Shown: positions 50,610 through 60,226 of the stretch, one piece after another
How the letters are laid out: every line of letters begins with the position of its first letter
Numbering within the stretch: position 1 is the stretch's first letter
Assembly: GCF_014202825.1 (NCBI RefSeq)
Contig: NZ_JACHHP010000001.1
Coordinates: 62,001-126,000, forward strand
Source: Chiayiivirga flava
Lineage (GTDB): Bacteria > Pseudomonadota > Gammaproteobacteria > Xanthomonadales > Xanthomonadaceae
Direction of reading: 5' to 3'
Length of the DNA stretch: 64,000 bases
Notes under the pieces: generated by a model
Seen by the model: only the letters and a program-made list of their open reading frames with translations
The model's database searches: none
Told to the model about the DNA's origin: nothing
Translations under genes and position numbers: made by a program

Positions 50610-51167
50610 CTAGCCGCGCCAGTTGGCGTGCGTGTCCCAGAACGCCACGGCGCGGCGGTAGGCCGCGCGATCGATCGGCACGCCCGAGCCGCCTTCTTCC
50701 ACGCCCAGCGCATTGCGCAGCATCGTGATCGGCGCCATCGGCGTTTCCTGCGGCTGCGCCGTGTACATGCAGCCGACCACGCCCCACGACGCATCGATCG
50801 CCGTGCCCTCGCGCGCGAGCTGCTCGCGGCTGTAGAGGATCGCGATCAGATAATCGGCCACCGGAGGGTCCACGCCTTCGAACCACCGCACCAGCATCGG
50901 CAACTCGTCGGCGGTGCGCGCTTCGTACGCCGAACGCAGCAAATGCCGGTTCGCGGCGGTGATCGGCATGGCGAGCAGGCGTGTCGACGTCCAGTTGCGA
51001 TGCACATGCAGCTTGCAGAACGGCGCGTAGCCGTCGAGCACCGCCTGCGGCGTCACGGTATTGAGATGCGTCTCGAACTCCTCGGCCGATACGTCCTGGA
51101 TGGTGTTGCGGCGCGGCTGGACCGGAAACAGGCGGGCCCGGGCGAAGGGCGTCAGGACGATGGACAC
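50610..51167 (-). CDS. DUF3228 family protein
   Basis: 185 aa from GTG 51167 (a TTG at 51185 would add six residues). Conserved family regions: FCKLHVHRNWTSTRLLAMPITAANRHLLRSAYEARTADELPMLVRWF and SWGVVGCMYTAQPQETPMAPITMLRNALGVEEGGSG. Function unknown; often sits alone. Lies between the membrane protein and icmF, same strand as icmF, 46 bp after it. Confidence 0.85.
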   Translation of the reverse strand: MSIVLTPFARARLFPVQPRRNTIQDVSAEEFETHLNTVTPQAVLDGYAPFCKLHVHRNWTSTRLLAMPITAANRHLLRSAYEARTADELPMLVRWFEGVDPPVADYLIAILYSREQLAREGTAIDASWGVVGCMYTAQPQETPMAPITMLRNALGVEEGGSGVPIDRAAYRRAVAFWDTHANWRG

Positions 51168-51213
51168 GGCGGCTCGCAGGCGCAAGGCGGAGGCAGGGCG
51201 CGATCCGGACGCA

Positions 51214-54200
51214 TCACATGTTGCGCCGGTATTCGCCGCCCACGTCGTAGAGCGCGTGGCTGATCTGACCCAGGCTGTGCGTCTTCACCGCGTCCATCAG
51301 CGCGGCGAACACGTTGCGCCGCTCGCGCGCCGTCGCCTGCAGCCGTCGCAGGCCATCGTCGCCGGATGACGGAGACGCGCCGCCGGCCAGCGGATTGCGC
51401 AGCGCCTGGTAGCGGGCCACGTTGTCGATCTGCTGGTTCTTTTCCTCGGGCGTGGAGCGAATCAGCTCGATCTGCGTGACGATGTCGCCGCCATGCTCCT
51501 TCGGCAGGAAGGTGTTGACACCCACCAGCGGCAGCGAGCCGTCGTGTTTCCTGTGCTCGTAGTACATCGATTCTTCCTGGATCTTGCCGCGCTGGTACAT
51601 CGTGTCCATCGCGCCGAGCACGCCGCCACGCTCGCTGATCGCCTCGAATTCCTTGTATACCGCTTCTTCGACGATGTCCGTGAGCTTGTCGACGATGAAA
51701 CTGCCCTGCCACGGATTTTCGCAGAAGTTCAGGCCCAGTTCCTTGTTGATGATCATCTGGATCGCCACCGCGCGCCGCACGGATTCTTCCGTCGGCGTGG
51801 TGATGGCTTCGTCGTAGGCGTTGGTGTGCAGGCTGTTGCAGTTGTCGAATAGCGCGTACAGCGCCTGCAGCGTGGTGCGGATGTCGTTGAACTGGATCTC
51901 CTGCGCGTGCAGGCTGCGACCGCTCGTCTGGATGTGATACTTCATCATCTGGCTGCGTTCGTTGGCGCCGTAACGCTCGCGCATCGCGCGCGCCCAGATG
52001 CGGCGCGCCACGCGGCCGATCACGGTGTACTCCGGGTCCATGCCGTTGCTGAAAAAGAAGCTCAGGTTGGGCGCGAAGTCGTCGACCTTCATGCCGCGCG
52101 CGAGGTAGTACTCGACGATGGTGAAGCCGTTGGAGAGCGTGAAGGCGAGCTGCGAGATCGGGTTCGCGCCGGCCTCCGCGATGTGGTAGCCGGAGATCGA
52201 CACCGAGTAGAAGTTGCGCACGTTGTTGTCGACGAAAAACTGCTGGATGTCGCCCATCATCCGCAACGCGAACTCGGTGCTGAAGATGCAGGTGTTCTGG
52301 GCCTGGTCTTCCTTCAGGATGTCGGCCTGCACGGTGCCGCGCACGGTGGCGAGCGTCCTGGCGCGAATGCGTGCATAGGTGTCTGCGTCGAGCAGCTGAT
52401 CGCCGGTGATGCCGAGCAGCTTCAGACCCAGGCCGTTGTTTGTCGGCGGCAGGTCGCCGTGATAGCGCGGCCGCGGCTTGCCGTCGAACCATGCGTCGAT
52501 CTTCGCCTGTGCCTGCGCCCAGCGCTGCGGGTCTTCCTGCAGGTAGAGCTCGACCTGCTGGTCGACGGCGGTGTTCATGAACATCGCGAGCAGCATCGGC
52601 GCGGGACCGTTGATCGTCATCGAGACGGACGTGGTCGGCGCGCAGAGGTCGAAGCCCGAGTAGAGCTTCTTCATGTCGTCGAGCGTCGGGATGTTGACGC
52701 CGGAGTTGCCGATCTTGCCGTGGATGTCCGGACGCGGCGCCGGGTCCTCTCCATACAGCGTGACCGAGTCGAACGCCGTGGAAAGCCGCGCCGCCGGCTG
52801 GCCGACGCTCAGGTAATGGAAGCGGCGGTTGGTGCGCTCGGGCGTGCCTTCGCCGGCAAACATGCGGATCGGGTCCTCGCCGCTGCGGCGGTACGGATAG
52901 ACGCCCGCGGTGTAGGGATAGCTGCCCGGCAGGTTTTCCTTGCCGAGAAACACCAGCAGTTCGCCCCACGAGGTGTAGGTGGGCGCCGCGATCTTCGGGA
53001 TCTGCTGGTGGCTGAGCGACGTGCGGTAGTTGTCGCCGGTGATCTGCTTGCCGCGCACTTCGTAGGTGAAGTGTTCGTCGGTGATCGACTTGAGCCGCTC
53101 GGGCCAATCGCGCAACAGTTTGAGGTTGTCGTTCGTGAGCGACTGCACCGCATCGTTGTAGCGCTGGCGCAGGGTCAGCAGCGCGCGGTCGTCGACGGCG
53201 CCCGGCGCGATGTCCGCGGATGCGTAGATGCCGAGCGCCGCCGGCAGCGCGTCCTCGCCGATGTCGCGCAGCGACTGCCAGTAGCTTTGCGCGCGGCTGG
53301 CGGCGTCGGCCTGCTTCCGGATCGACGCGTTGATCGCCCTGCCCTGCTCGGCGATCTCGGCGAGGTAACGGACACGCGCGCCCGGGATCAGCACGGTGGC
53401 GCGCGGTTCCTTGAGCGAGGTGTCGAGCGACGGTTCGAAATTGCAGCGCCCGTGCCCGACGTGCAGCTTCTCGCGCAGCAGCCGGCACAGATTGACGAAC
53501 ATCCAGCTCACGCCCGGATCGTTGAACTGGCTGGCGATGGTCGGATACACCGGCACCTGCTCGTCCGGCACTTGGAACGCCACGCGGTTGCGCTTCCACT
53601 GCTTGCGCACGTCGCGCAGCGCGTCCTCGGCGCCGCGCCTGTCGTACTTGTTGAGCGCGATCAGCTCGGCGTAGTCGAGCATGTCGATCTTCTCGAGCTG
53701 GCTCGCGGCGCCGTACTCGCTGGTCATCACGTACATCGGGAAGTCGACCAGATCGACGATCTCCGAATCGCTCTGGCCAATGCCCGCGGTTTCGACGATG
53801 ACGAGGTCGTAGTCCAGCCCCTTGAGGAACGCGATGCAGTCGCGCAACACGGCGTTGGTGGCGACGTGCTGCCGCCGCGTGGCCATCGATCGCATGTAGA
53901 CGCGCCTGCTGCGCAGCGAGTTCATCCGGATGCGGTCGCCGAGCAGCGCCCCGCCGGTGCGGCGGCGCGTCGGGTCGACCGAGATCACGGCGATCCGCAT
54001 CTGCGGGAACGCGGCGAGGAAGCGGTTGAGCAGTTCGTCGGTGACCGAGGACTTGCCGGCCCCGCCGGTGCCGGTGATGCCGACGACCGGCGTTGCCGGC
54101 CGTTGAGATTCGTGATTGGTGATTCGTGACTCGGTAACGCGCTTCGCCCAGATTTTGCGCAGCATCGCGAGTTCGGCTTCGGAAAAGGCGCCGTCTTCGA

Positions 54201-54750
54201 TCGCGCTCAGCACCCTGCCTATCCCGATCTCATCATCGAGCGAAGGCATACCGGCAGCGCGCTCCTGCGAATCACGAATCGCGAATGACGAATCCCGGCC
54301 TGTCGCCGTGCGACGGACGACATCCTCGATCATCTGCACCAGCCCCATGTGCATGCCGTCGTTCGGGTGGTAGATGCGCTCCACGCCGTAGGCCTGCAGT
54401 TCGCGGATCTCTTCCGGCGTGATGGTGCCGCCGCCGCCGCCGAACACGCGGATGTGCGAGGCGCCACGTTCGCGCAGCATGTCGACCATGTACTTGAAGT
54501 ACTCGACGTGGCCGCCCTGGTAGCTCGACAGCGCGATCGCGTCGGCATCTTCCTGCAGCGCCGCGCGCACCACGTCCTCGACGCTGCGGTTGTGGCCCAG
54601 ATGGATCACCTCGGCGCCCTGCGACTGGATCAGGCGGCGCATGATGTTGATGGCCGCGTCGTGGCCGTCGAACAGGCTGGCGGCGGTGACGAAGCGCAGC
54701 GGCGTGGTGGCCGGTGCGATGGCTGGGATGCTGGAGGCGGTGGTGCTCAT
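51214..54750 (-). CDS. icmF: Fused isobutyryl-CoA mutase IcmF
   Basis: 1178 aa, slightly longer than typical IcmF (about 1100). Order: B12-binding domain ([13 protein letters not shown], the D-x-H motif; about 20-145), linker, G-protein chaperone domain (Walker [10 protein letters not shown] near 222; about 215-500), and the large methylmalonyl-CoA-mutase-type barrel (about 560-1160; [49 protein letters not shown]). It rearranges isobutyryl-CoA and butyryl-CoA, and in some homologues other acyl-CoAs. The G domain loads cobalamin. The extra length is in the linker (about 150-215), where repeat-derived segments SSFAIRDSQ and [10 protein letters not shown] appear. ATG 54750. Confidence 0.95.
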   Translation of the reverse strand: MSTTASSIPAIAPATTPLRFVTAASLFDGHDAAINIMRRLIQSQGAEVIHLGHNRSVEDVVRAALQEDADAIALSSYQGGHVEYFKYMVDMLRERGASHIRVFGGGGGTITPEEIRELQAYGVERIYHPNDGMHMGLVQMIEDVVRRTATGRDSSFAIRDSQERAAGMPSLDDEIGIGRVLSAIEDGAFSEAELAMLRKIWAKRVTESRITNHESQRPATPVVGITGTGGAGKSSVTDELLNRFLAAFPQMRIAVISVDPTRRRTGGALLGDRIRMNSLRSRRVYMRSMATRRQHVATNAVLRDCIAFLKGLDYDLVIVETAGIGQSDSEIVDLVDFPMYVMTSEYGAASQLEKIDMLDYAELIALNKYDRRGAEDALRDVRKQWKRNRVAFQVPDEQVPVYPTIASQFNDPGVSWMFVNLCRLLREKLHVGHGRCNFEPSLDTSLKEPRATVLIPGARVRYLAEIAEQGRAINASIRKQADAASRAQSYWQSLRDIGEDALPAALGIYASADIAPGAVDDRALLTLRQRYNDAVQSLTNDNLKLLRDWPERLKSITDEHFTYEVRGKQITGDNYRTSLSHQQIPKIAAPTYTSWGELLVFLGKENLPGSYPYTAGVYPYRRSGEDPIRMFAGEGTPERTNRRFHYLSVGQPAARLSTAFDSVTLYGEDPAPRPDIHGKIGNSGVNIPTLDDMKKLYSGFDLCAPTTSVSMTINGPAPMLLAMFMNTAVDQQVELYLQEDPQRWAQAQAKIDAWFDGKPRPRYHGDLPPTNNGLGLKLLGITGDQLLDADTYARIRARTLATVRGTVQADILKEDQAQNTCIFSTEFALRMMGDIQQFFVDNNVRNFYSVSISGYHIAEAGANPISQLAFTLSNGFTIVEYYLARGMKVDDFAPNLSFFFSNGMDPEYTVIGRVARRIWARAMRERYGANERSQMMKYHIQTSGRSLHAQEIQFNDIRTTLQALYALFDNCNSLHTNAYDEAITTPTEESVRRAVAIQMIINKELGLNFCENPWQGSFIVDKLTDIVEEAVYKEFEAISERGGVLGAMDTMYQRGKIQEESMYYEHRKHDGSLPLVGVNTFLPKEHGGDIVTQIELIRSTPEEKNQQIDNVARYQALRNPLAGGASPSSGDDGLRRLQATARERRNVFAALMDAVKTHSLGQISHALYDVGGEYRRNM
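54107..54295 (-). repeat. Short repeat clusters inserted in icmF linker
   Basis: Tandem GATTCGTGATT-type units at 54107-54132 and inverted AATCACGAATC-type units at 54268-54295 flank a 135-bp segment of icmF, in frame, adding about 10 residues each. The same style of unit (GGGAATC) is seen at 63507-63600. Confidence 0.75.
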
Positions 54751-54860
54751 CGCTGGCTGACTCGGGAAGCGTCGAGACAGCGATTGTAGCGCGAGTGGTC
54801 TCGCGCCCTGGTCCGGGCGCGTGCTCGCGGCCGCTCGGAGAAGAACGAAATCCTCCACGC

Positions 54861-54960
54861 CGTCGTGCCGGCGTTCGTCGGGAGCCAGCGACTTTTCGCG
54901 TTCTTGCGACACAGGCAACGCGAGCAACGTCACTCGGTCCCGGCGTTCGCCGGGACGACG
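54861..54960. repeat. REP-like palindrome pair (inverted), icmF/BNR gap
   Basis: A 100-bp unit in the 288-bp gap: a degenerate palindrome GTGCCGGCGTTCGTCGGGAG at the left and a perfect GTCCCGGC-GTTC-GCCGGGAC (54937-54956) at the right, in the arrangement of Xanthomonadales REP doublets. Rest of the gap: nothing recognised. Confidence 0.75.
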
Positions 54961-55038
54961 GAACGAGGCGCGCAGCAAACGAGGACGAATGTCGCCCCGG
55001 CGTCGGTCAGCCGTGTCGGGCGTCCGCGCTGGCCAGAA

Positions 55039-57864
55039 TCATTCGAGCCCGTCGCCGAACAGATGGATGTCGACGAAGCCCGGCGCGCCGACGAACAGGA
55101 TCGATGCTGCGTCGTCGCGGTAGTTGCCGCGCTCGCCGGCATCGATCGTCAGCTCCCAGGTGTCCGCCGCGATCTTTCTCGCGCCGGCGAAGGTGTACCA
55201 GCCGAACGAGCCGGCAACACCCGGCTGCAGCGGACCGTAGTTGCGCCAGACCCAGTCCGGATCGCTGTCGTCCGCGCCGTGGAAGGTGACGGTCACGCGC
55301 GCGCGTTCGCAGTCCGGCAATTCGAAACGCAGCACGCCGCGGTCGAACAGCGTCGCCGCCACGCCGCGCGCGACATCGTGCGGCAGGCGGCCGCCGGCGA
55401 TCGCGTGGGCGTTGTTGATGCGCGCGCATGTGCCGGCGAGCGGCAGGACATCGAGCGTGATGGCGGGCGGCGGCGCCGCGCCGCGGCCGGGCGCAGCGTC
55501 GGCGATGCCGAAGAACGAGGCCACGTCCGACTCGCCCGCGTCCTGCACCCCGTTGCCGTTCGCATCGCCACCGTTCGGCGCGGCGTCTTCGACCGACGTG
55601 ACGGCGCCGTCGCTGTCCTCGTCGGCCACCTGGGTGAATTCCCAGAGCCCGCCGGGTGTGCCGGCGAGCAGCCGCGTGGCGTCGTGCGGGTCCACGGTCA
55701 GCGCGGTGGCCGCGTCGACGGGCAGCCCGATGCTGAAGGAATTCCACGTCAGCCCGCCGTCGGTGCTGCGGTAAACCCCGCTCGGATCGGCCGGCGAACC
55801 GCCGCCGACACCGGCGTAGACCGTGTCCGAATCCGATGGATCGACCACGAGCGCACGCACGTCGGCACCGGCGACGCCGACGCTGACCTCGCTCCACGAC
55901 GCGCCCGCGTCGATGCTCTTGAACACGCGGCCGCCGCTGAAGTCGTAGGAGTCGCGGTAGCCGCCGGCGTACAGCACGTCCGAGTCGTTCGGGTCCATCG
56001 CCAGCGCCAGCACGTTGTAGTGCGAACTGCCCGGACCACCGACGCGTGCAAGCCCGCCGCTCGCATGCACCCACGTGGCGCCGCCGTCGGTGGACTTGAA
56101 GATGCCGTTCGCGACGGTGGGTTCGGGGCATGCGGGATCGGTCTGGTTGAGCGTGAGCCCCAGGTACAGCGTGTCCGGCGAGCGTGGATCGATGACCAGC
56201 GGGACCGCGATCTGGCTCGTCGGGCACGGTCCCGCGAGCGACGGCAGCGGCAATCCGATGTCCGACGCCGCCCAGGTCAGGCCCGCATTGGTCGACTTGT
56301 AAACCCGGGCGGCCTCGTACACGCCGGAAGTGTGGTTCGCACGGCCGCTGGCGGTGACGTACGCGGTCTGCAGCGGTCCGGCGGTGCACGGGCCGCTTGC
56401 CGGCGGCGAGGCGCACGAGCGCGGATCGAGCACGATGTTGCGCACCGTGCCGATGTAGCGCGTGCCGAAATACGTGGCCGGCAGGCCGGCGTCGATGGTG
56501 CTCCACGTCACGCCGCCGTCCGTGCTCTTGTAGATGCCGCCGTCGGTGTTGGACGGATCCGGCGCCACGCCCAGCCGGCGCGAACTGCCGACCGCATAGA
56601 CGTGCGTGGTCGCCGTCGTGGCGGCCGTGGTGGGATCGATCGCCAGACCGCGCAGCTGCACCGCGTCGAGTCCGCCGTTGGAGCGCGTCCAGCTGCCGCC
56701 GCCGTCGTCGCTGCGCCAGAGCGTGGCCGACGGCGAAGTGGCATCGCCGTAGCCGACCAGGATGCGCGACGCCGCGAGCGGATGCACCGCGATGGCGCGG
56801 ACGTTGCTGCTGATCATGCCGGTGTTGATCGCCGAGAACGTGGCGGCGGCATCGTCGCTGCGATACACGCCGCCGTGCTCGGTGCCGACCCAGACCCGGT
56901 CGTCCACCGGAAAACCGGACGCCGGCACCACCGTCACGAGCGCATCGGGGCGCGTGCCGTCGGCACTGAGGCCGCTGCCGTGCAGGGTCCAGGTGGCGCA
57001 ACCGTCGGTGCTCGACGCGAGCGCCTCGCCGGTCGCCAGCCACAGCCTGTCGGGATCGCCCGCATCGACGGCCAGTTGCCGGTGGTTGCCGGGCGTTGTC
57101 GCGCATTCGATCCAGGAGCCGCCGGCGTCGTTGCTGCGATAGACCGCGCCGTTGCTGGCGAAGTAGATGCGATCGGCGTCCGCGGGCGCGGCTTCGAGGT
57201 CGCCGTCCCCGTAGGACACGAAGCCGGCGAATCCCGGCAGGTCGGCCGTCGGCGTCCACGTGCCGCCGTTGTCGTCGCTGCGGAATACCTGCGCGGTGAA
57301 CGGCGGGACCGCCTGGCCGTAGGCGGCGTACAGGCGGCTGCCCGCGGCGTGCTCGATGCGCGCCATGTCCACACCCGCCGGCAGGCCCGTCCCCGCGGCG
57401 GGCGCGAAGCTCGCGCCGCCGTCGCCGCTGGTCAGAACGCCGACCGAGGTCGCGAGCGCCAGATGCTGGTCGCCGCCGGCGCGCAGCGACAGGTCCAGCA
57501 GGTAGGCGCCGGGCGGCAGCGACAGACCGGTCGGCGACCAGCCTGCGCCGCCGCTGCTGCGGAACAGCGTGCCGGCATCGGGCGCAACGAACATCGCGTC
57601 GCCGGTGTCGGACGCGACCAGGCCGTACGGGTACTGGTAGAGCAGTCCGTCCTCGAACCGGCTCCAGCTGTCGCCGCCGTCCGTGCTGCGGTACAGACCC
57701 CCGCGCGCGGCGAGCGTGAGGGTGCCGGGGGCGGTCGGATCGACGACGATCTGCATCGTCGCACCGCCCTCCGGGCCGGTCGTCGTCCAGACCCCGGGGC
57801 CGGCCTGGGCCACGCCCGCGGCGGCGGCCAGCAGCGCCAGCATGCATCGTTGTGTCTTGCGCAT
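55039..57864 (-). CDS. Secreted BNR/Asp-box repeat beta-propeller protein
   Basis: 941 aa. Signal peptide MRKTQRCMLALLAAAAGVAQA. It then has many Asp-box/BNR motifs (S-x-D-x-G-x-x-W), for example RSTDGGDSWSRF, KSTDGGVTWSTI, KSTDGGATWVHA and RSTDGGLTWNSF, building one or two sortilin/VPS10-like beta-propellers (about 30-720). A calcium-loop-like acidic Gly/Asn-rich region (DEDSDGAVTSVEDAAPNGGDANGNG, dockerin-like) and a C-terminal 'choice-of-anchor' beta domain follow. Secreted or cell-surface; ligand unknown. Similar proteins are abundant in this order. No sialidase RIP motif was found. Confidence 0.9.
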   Translation of the reverse strand: MRKTQRCMLALLAAAAGVAQAGPGVWTTTGPEGGATMQIVVDPTAPGTLTLAARGGLYRSTDGGDSWSRFEDGLLYQYPYGLVASDTGDAMFVAPDAGTLFRSSGGAGWSPTGLSLPPGAYLLDLSLRAGGDQHLALATSVGVLTSGDGGASFAPAAGTGLPAGVDMARIEHAAGSRLYAAYGQAVPPFTAQVFRSDDNGGTWTPTADLPGFAGFVSYGDGDLEAAPADADRIYFASNGAVYRSNDAGGSWIECATTPGNHRQLAVDAGDPDRLWLATGEALASSTDGCATWTLHGSGLSADGTRPDALVTVVPASGFPVDDRVWVGTEHGGVYRSDDAAATFSAINTGMISSNVRAIAVHPLAASRILVGYGDATSPSATLWRSDDGGGSWTRSNGGLDAVQLRGLAIDPTTAATTATTHVYAVGSSRRLGVAPDPSNTDGGIYKSTDGGVTWSTIDAGLPATYFGTRYIGTVRNIVLDPRSCASPPASGPCTAGPLQTAYVTASGRANHTSGVYEAARVYKSTNAGLTWAASDIGLPLPSLAGPCPTSQIAVPLVIDPRSPDTLYLGLTLNQTDPACPEPTVANGIFKSTDGGATWVHASGGLARVGGPGSSHYNVLALAMDPNDSDVLYAGGYRDSYDFSGGRVFKSIDAGASWSEVSVGVAGADVRALVVDPSDSDTVYAGVGGGSPADPSGVYRSTDGGLTWNSFSIGLPVDAATALTVDPHDATRLLAGTPGGLWEFTQVADEDSDGAVTSVEDAAPNGGDANGNGVQDAGESDVASFFGIADAAPGRGAAPPPAITLDVLPLAGTCARINNAHAIAGGRLPHDVARGVAATLFDRGVLRFELPDCERARVTVTFHGADDSDPDWVWRNYGPLQPGVAGSFGWYTFAGARKIAADTWELTIDAGERGNYRDDAASILFVGAPGFVDIHLFGDGLE

Positions 57865-57962
57865 CTCGTCCTCCGGACGCGGAACAGTGCGGAATCTGGA
57901 ACCTGCTTACGTGGAAACGCGCCGGGCTCCGACATCGTCACGGCAGCCGGGCGCGTGCGGCG

Positions 57963-58541
57963 TCAGCCCGGGGCGCGGATGTCGACCGGCGTGACGAAGT
58001 CGTAGCGCAGTTCCGTGCGGTTCTTGCCTTTGGCGTCGGTGGAGATCATGCGGATCGGCAGCCCGGTGTCGCCGCAGACCGACAGCTCCACCGTGCTGCG
58101 TGCCTTGAATCCCATGAACTTGCCATCCGTGACGTAGCGGTAGCCCTTCGAGACGCAGCCGTCGATGGTCTCCTCGCCGGTGGCCTGCACGTCCTGCACG
58201 TAGCGCTCGCCGTCCTTCATCGACTCGAACGTGATGTTCTGCACGAGGCGGCTCATGTCCATCGGCAGCCGCATCCACTCGTTGCCAGTGCGCATCCAGC
58301 TGCCGCCCGGCAGCACGATCGTTTCCGAATCCGGATTGGTCATGTGGAAGCTTCCGGGCAGTTTTACCGCGGTCCGGGTTTCGTAGGGCTTGCCGCGCAC
58401 CTGGGTCACCATCGTGACGTGATAGGCCCGCTTCGCGAGCGCCGTGTCGAACGCCGCGATGACCTCGTCGCGGGCATCGGCATGGGCAGCGGACGCAAAC
58501 AGGGTGGCGAGAACCAGCACGGCGGTGGCGAACTGTGGCAT
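57963..58541 (-). CDS. Periplasmic protein of unknown function
   Basis: 192 aa from ATG 58541. Signal peptide MPQFATAVLVLATLFASAAHA. The remainder resembles a beta-rich LolA/LolB-like half-barrel: repeated strands of VTMVTQVRGKPYETRTAVK and ITFESMKDGERYVQDVQATGEETIDGC, with a Cys pair (IDGCVSKGY and LSVCGD) that may form a disulfide. Possibly an outer-membrane lipoprotein-sorting-like protein; not certain. Confidence 0.82.
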   Translation of the reverse strand: MPQFATAVLVLATLFASAAHADARDEVIAAFDTALAKRAYHVTMVTQVRGKPYETRTAVKLPGSFHMTNPDSETIVLPGGSWMRTGNEWMRLPMDMSRLVQNITFESMKDGERYVQDVQATGEETIDGCVSKGYRYVTDGKFMGFKARSTVELSVCGDTGLPIRMISTDAKGKNRTELRYDFVTPVDIRAPG

Positions 58542-58802
58542 CGGTGGACTCCGGGTCGGGTGGACGAAGGAACTGTCGTGCGCGCTCCGGCATGGTGGCG
58601 CACATACGCAAAACGGTACGGCGCGGGGCACCGCATCGGGACATGGCTTTGCCGGGCCGTTGCACTAGACTGGGCGCCCACCGCGACCGGCCCGCCTCCG
58701 GGAATCGGCCGTTTTCTTTTTCCAATCATTAGATTGCAACAACTTTCTGCGAAACCGGATGACATCTCGTCCGGCGCTCGCCGCGCAGACACGGAGTCGA
58801 CG

Positions 58803-59900
58803 ATGCTGTTTGAAACCCTGGGTACGTTCGGTCACGAGCAGGTGGTGTTCTGCCACAACAAGGACGCCGGCCTGAAGGCGATCATCGCGGTGCACAGCAC
58901 CGTGCTCGGCCCCGCGCTGGGCGGCCTGCGCATGTGGCCGTACGAAAACGAACAGGCCGCGCTCGACGACGTGCTGCGCCTGTCGCGCGGCATGAGCTAC
59001 AAGAACGCGGTGGCCGGGCTCAACCTCGGCGGCGGCAAGGCGGTGATCATCGGCGATCCGCACCAGGACAAGTCCGAAGTGCTGTTCCGTGCGTTCGGGC
59101 GCTTCGTCGATTCGCTGTGCGGACGCTACATCACGGCCGAAGACGTGGGCATCGACGTCAACGACATGGAGTACATCCTCAAGGAAACCGACTTCGCCAC
59201 CGGCGTGCACCAGGTGCACGGCGGCTCGGGCGATCCGTCGCCGTTCACCGCCTACGGCACGATGCAGGGTCTGCTGGCCTCGCTGCAGGCGAAGTTCGGC
59301 GACGAGGATGTCGGCGCACGCAGCTTCGCGGTACAGGGCCTAGGTCATGTGGGCCTCGAATTCGTCAAGCTGCTGCGCGAGAAAGGCGCCAAGGTGTTCG
59401 TCACCGACATCCACCAGAACCGCATCGACGAGGCCGTGGACCTCGGTGCCGAGGCCGTGGGCACCGACGAGATCTACGATGTGGACGCCGACGTGTATTC
59501 GCCGTGCGCACTCGGCGGCACGGTGAACGAGCAGACCCTTCCGCGCCTCAAGGCAAAGATCATCTGCGGCGCGGCCAACAACCAGCTCGCCTCCAATGCG
59601 ATCGGCGACGAAGTGGAAAAACGCGGCATCCTCTACGCGCCCGACTACGCGGTGAACGCGGGCGGCGTGATGAACATCAGCCTGGAGATCGACGGCTACA
59701 ACCGCGAGCGCGCGCTGCGGATGATGCGCACGATCTACTACAACGTCGGCCGCATCTTCGAGATCGCGCGGCGCGACAGCATTCCGACCTACATGGCGGC
59801 GGACCGCATGGCGGAGGAGCGCATCCAGAAGATTGGGCGGTTGAAGCTGCCGATGGGGCGGGCGCAGCCGAAGTTCCTGGGGCGCATGCGCGGGCAGTGA
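58803..59900 (+). CDS. Leucine dehydrogenase (Glu/Leu/Phe/Val dehydrogenase family)
   Basis: 365 aa. The dimerisation/catalytic half has the GGLRMWPY and GGGKAVIIGDP motifs with the catalytic Lys. The NAD-binding half has VQGLGHVGLEFVKLLREKGAKVFVTD. It deaminates branched-chain amino acids (Leu, Ile, Val) to 2-oxo acids, the entry to branched-chain acyl-CoAs. ATG 58803. The 80 bp upstream are AT-richer (promoter-like). Confidence 0.95.
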   Translation: MLFETLGTFGHEQVVFCHNKDAGLKAIIAVHSTVLGPALGGLRMWPYENEQAALDDVLRLSRGMSYKNAVAGLNLGGGKAVIIGDPHQDKSEVLFRAFGRFVDSLCGRYITAEDVGIDVNDMEYILKETDFATGVHQVHGGSGDPSPFTAYGTMQGLLASLQAKFGDEDVGARSFAVQGLGHVGLEFVKLLREKGAKVFVTDIHQNRIDEAVDLGAEAVGTDEIYDVDADVYSPCALGGTVNEQTLPRLKAKIICGAANNQLASNAIGDEVEKRGILYAPDYAVNAGGVMNISLEIDGYNRERALRMMRTIYYNVGRIFEIARRDSIPTYMAADRMAEERIQKIGRLKLPMGRAQPKFLGRMRGQ

Positions 59901-59935
59901 GGTTTGCGGTGGGGTGAGGCGGCGCTCTGCGCGTG

Positions 59936-60091
59936 CCCCCTTCCGCCTGCCGGCACCTTCCCCCGCTACGCGGGAGAAGGATTCCTTCGATGATGGCTGC
60001 GACAGCGAAGACGGTGAGGATTGTCCCGCACCTACATCGGAGCGTTCCTTCTCCCGCGCAGCGGGGGAAGGTGCCGGCAGGCGGAAGGGGG
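59936..60091. repeat. 46-bp inverted repeat element, leuDH-thiolase gap
   Basis: Arms 59936-59981 and 60046-60091 are reverse complements with one mismatch, separated by 64 bp. Each arm also has an internal CCCGC..GCGGG hairpin. Could form a long cruciform or transcript hairpin and terminate leucine dehydrogenase transcription. Probably a dispersed non-autonomous repeat. Confidence 0.8.
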
Positions 60092-60226
60092 TGCTCCCGA
60101 TTCCTCGTCCGCGCCTGCGTCCCCGCACCACCCCACCCCAACGACCAATTTGCGGCGCCGCATCATCGGTGCTGAAATTGCGGGTTCAGGCCCCATCTGC
60201 TGGGCTCCACGAACCGGAGTGTCACC

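Noticed and set aside
56000-57800. CRISPR-like repeats in the BNR gene
   Set aside because: The repetition comes from protein Asp-box motifs (degenerate, variable spacing), not identical repeats with spacers.
54865-58005. 1046-codon plus-strand frame over the BNR-repeat gene
   Set aside because: Shadow of the real minus-strand gene, which has a signal peptide and Asp-box repeats.
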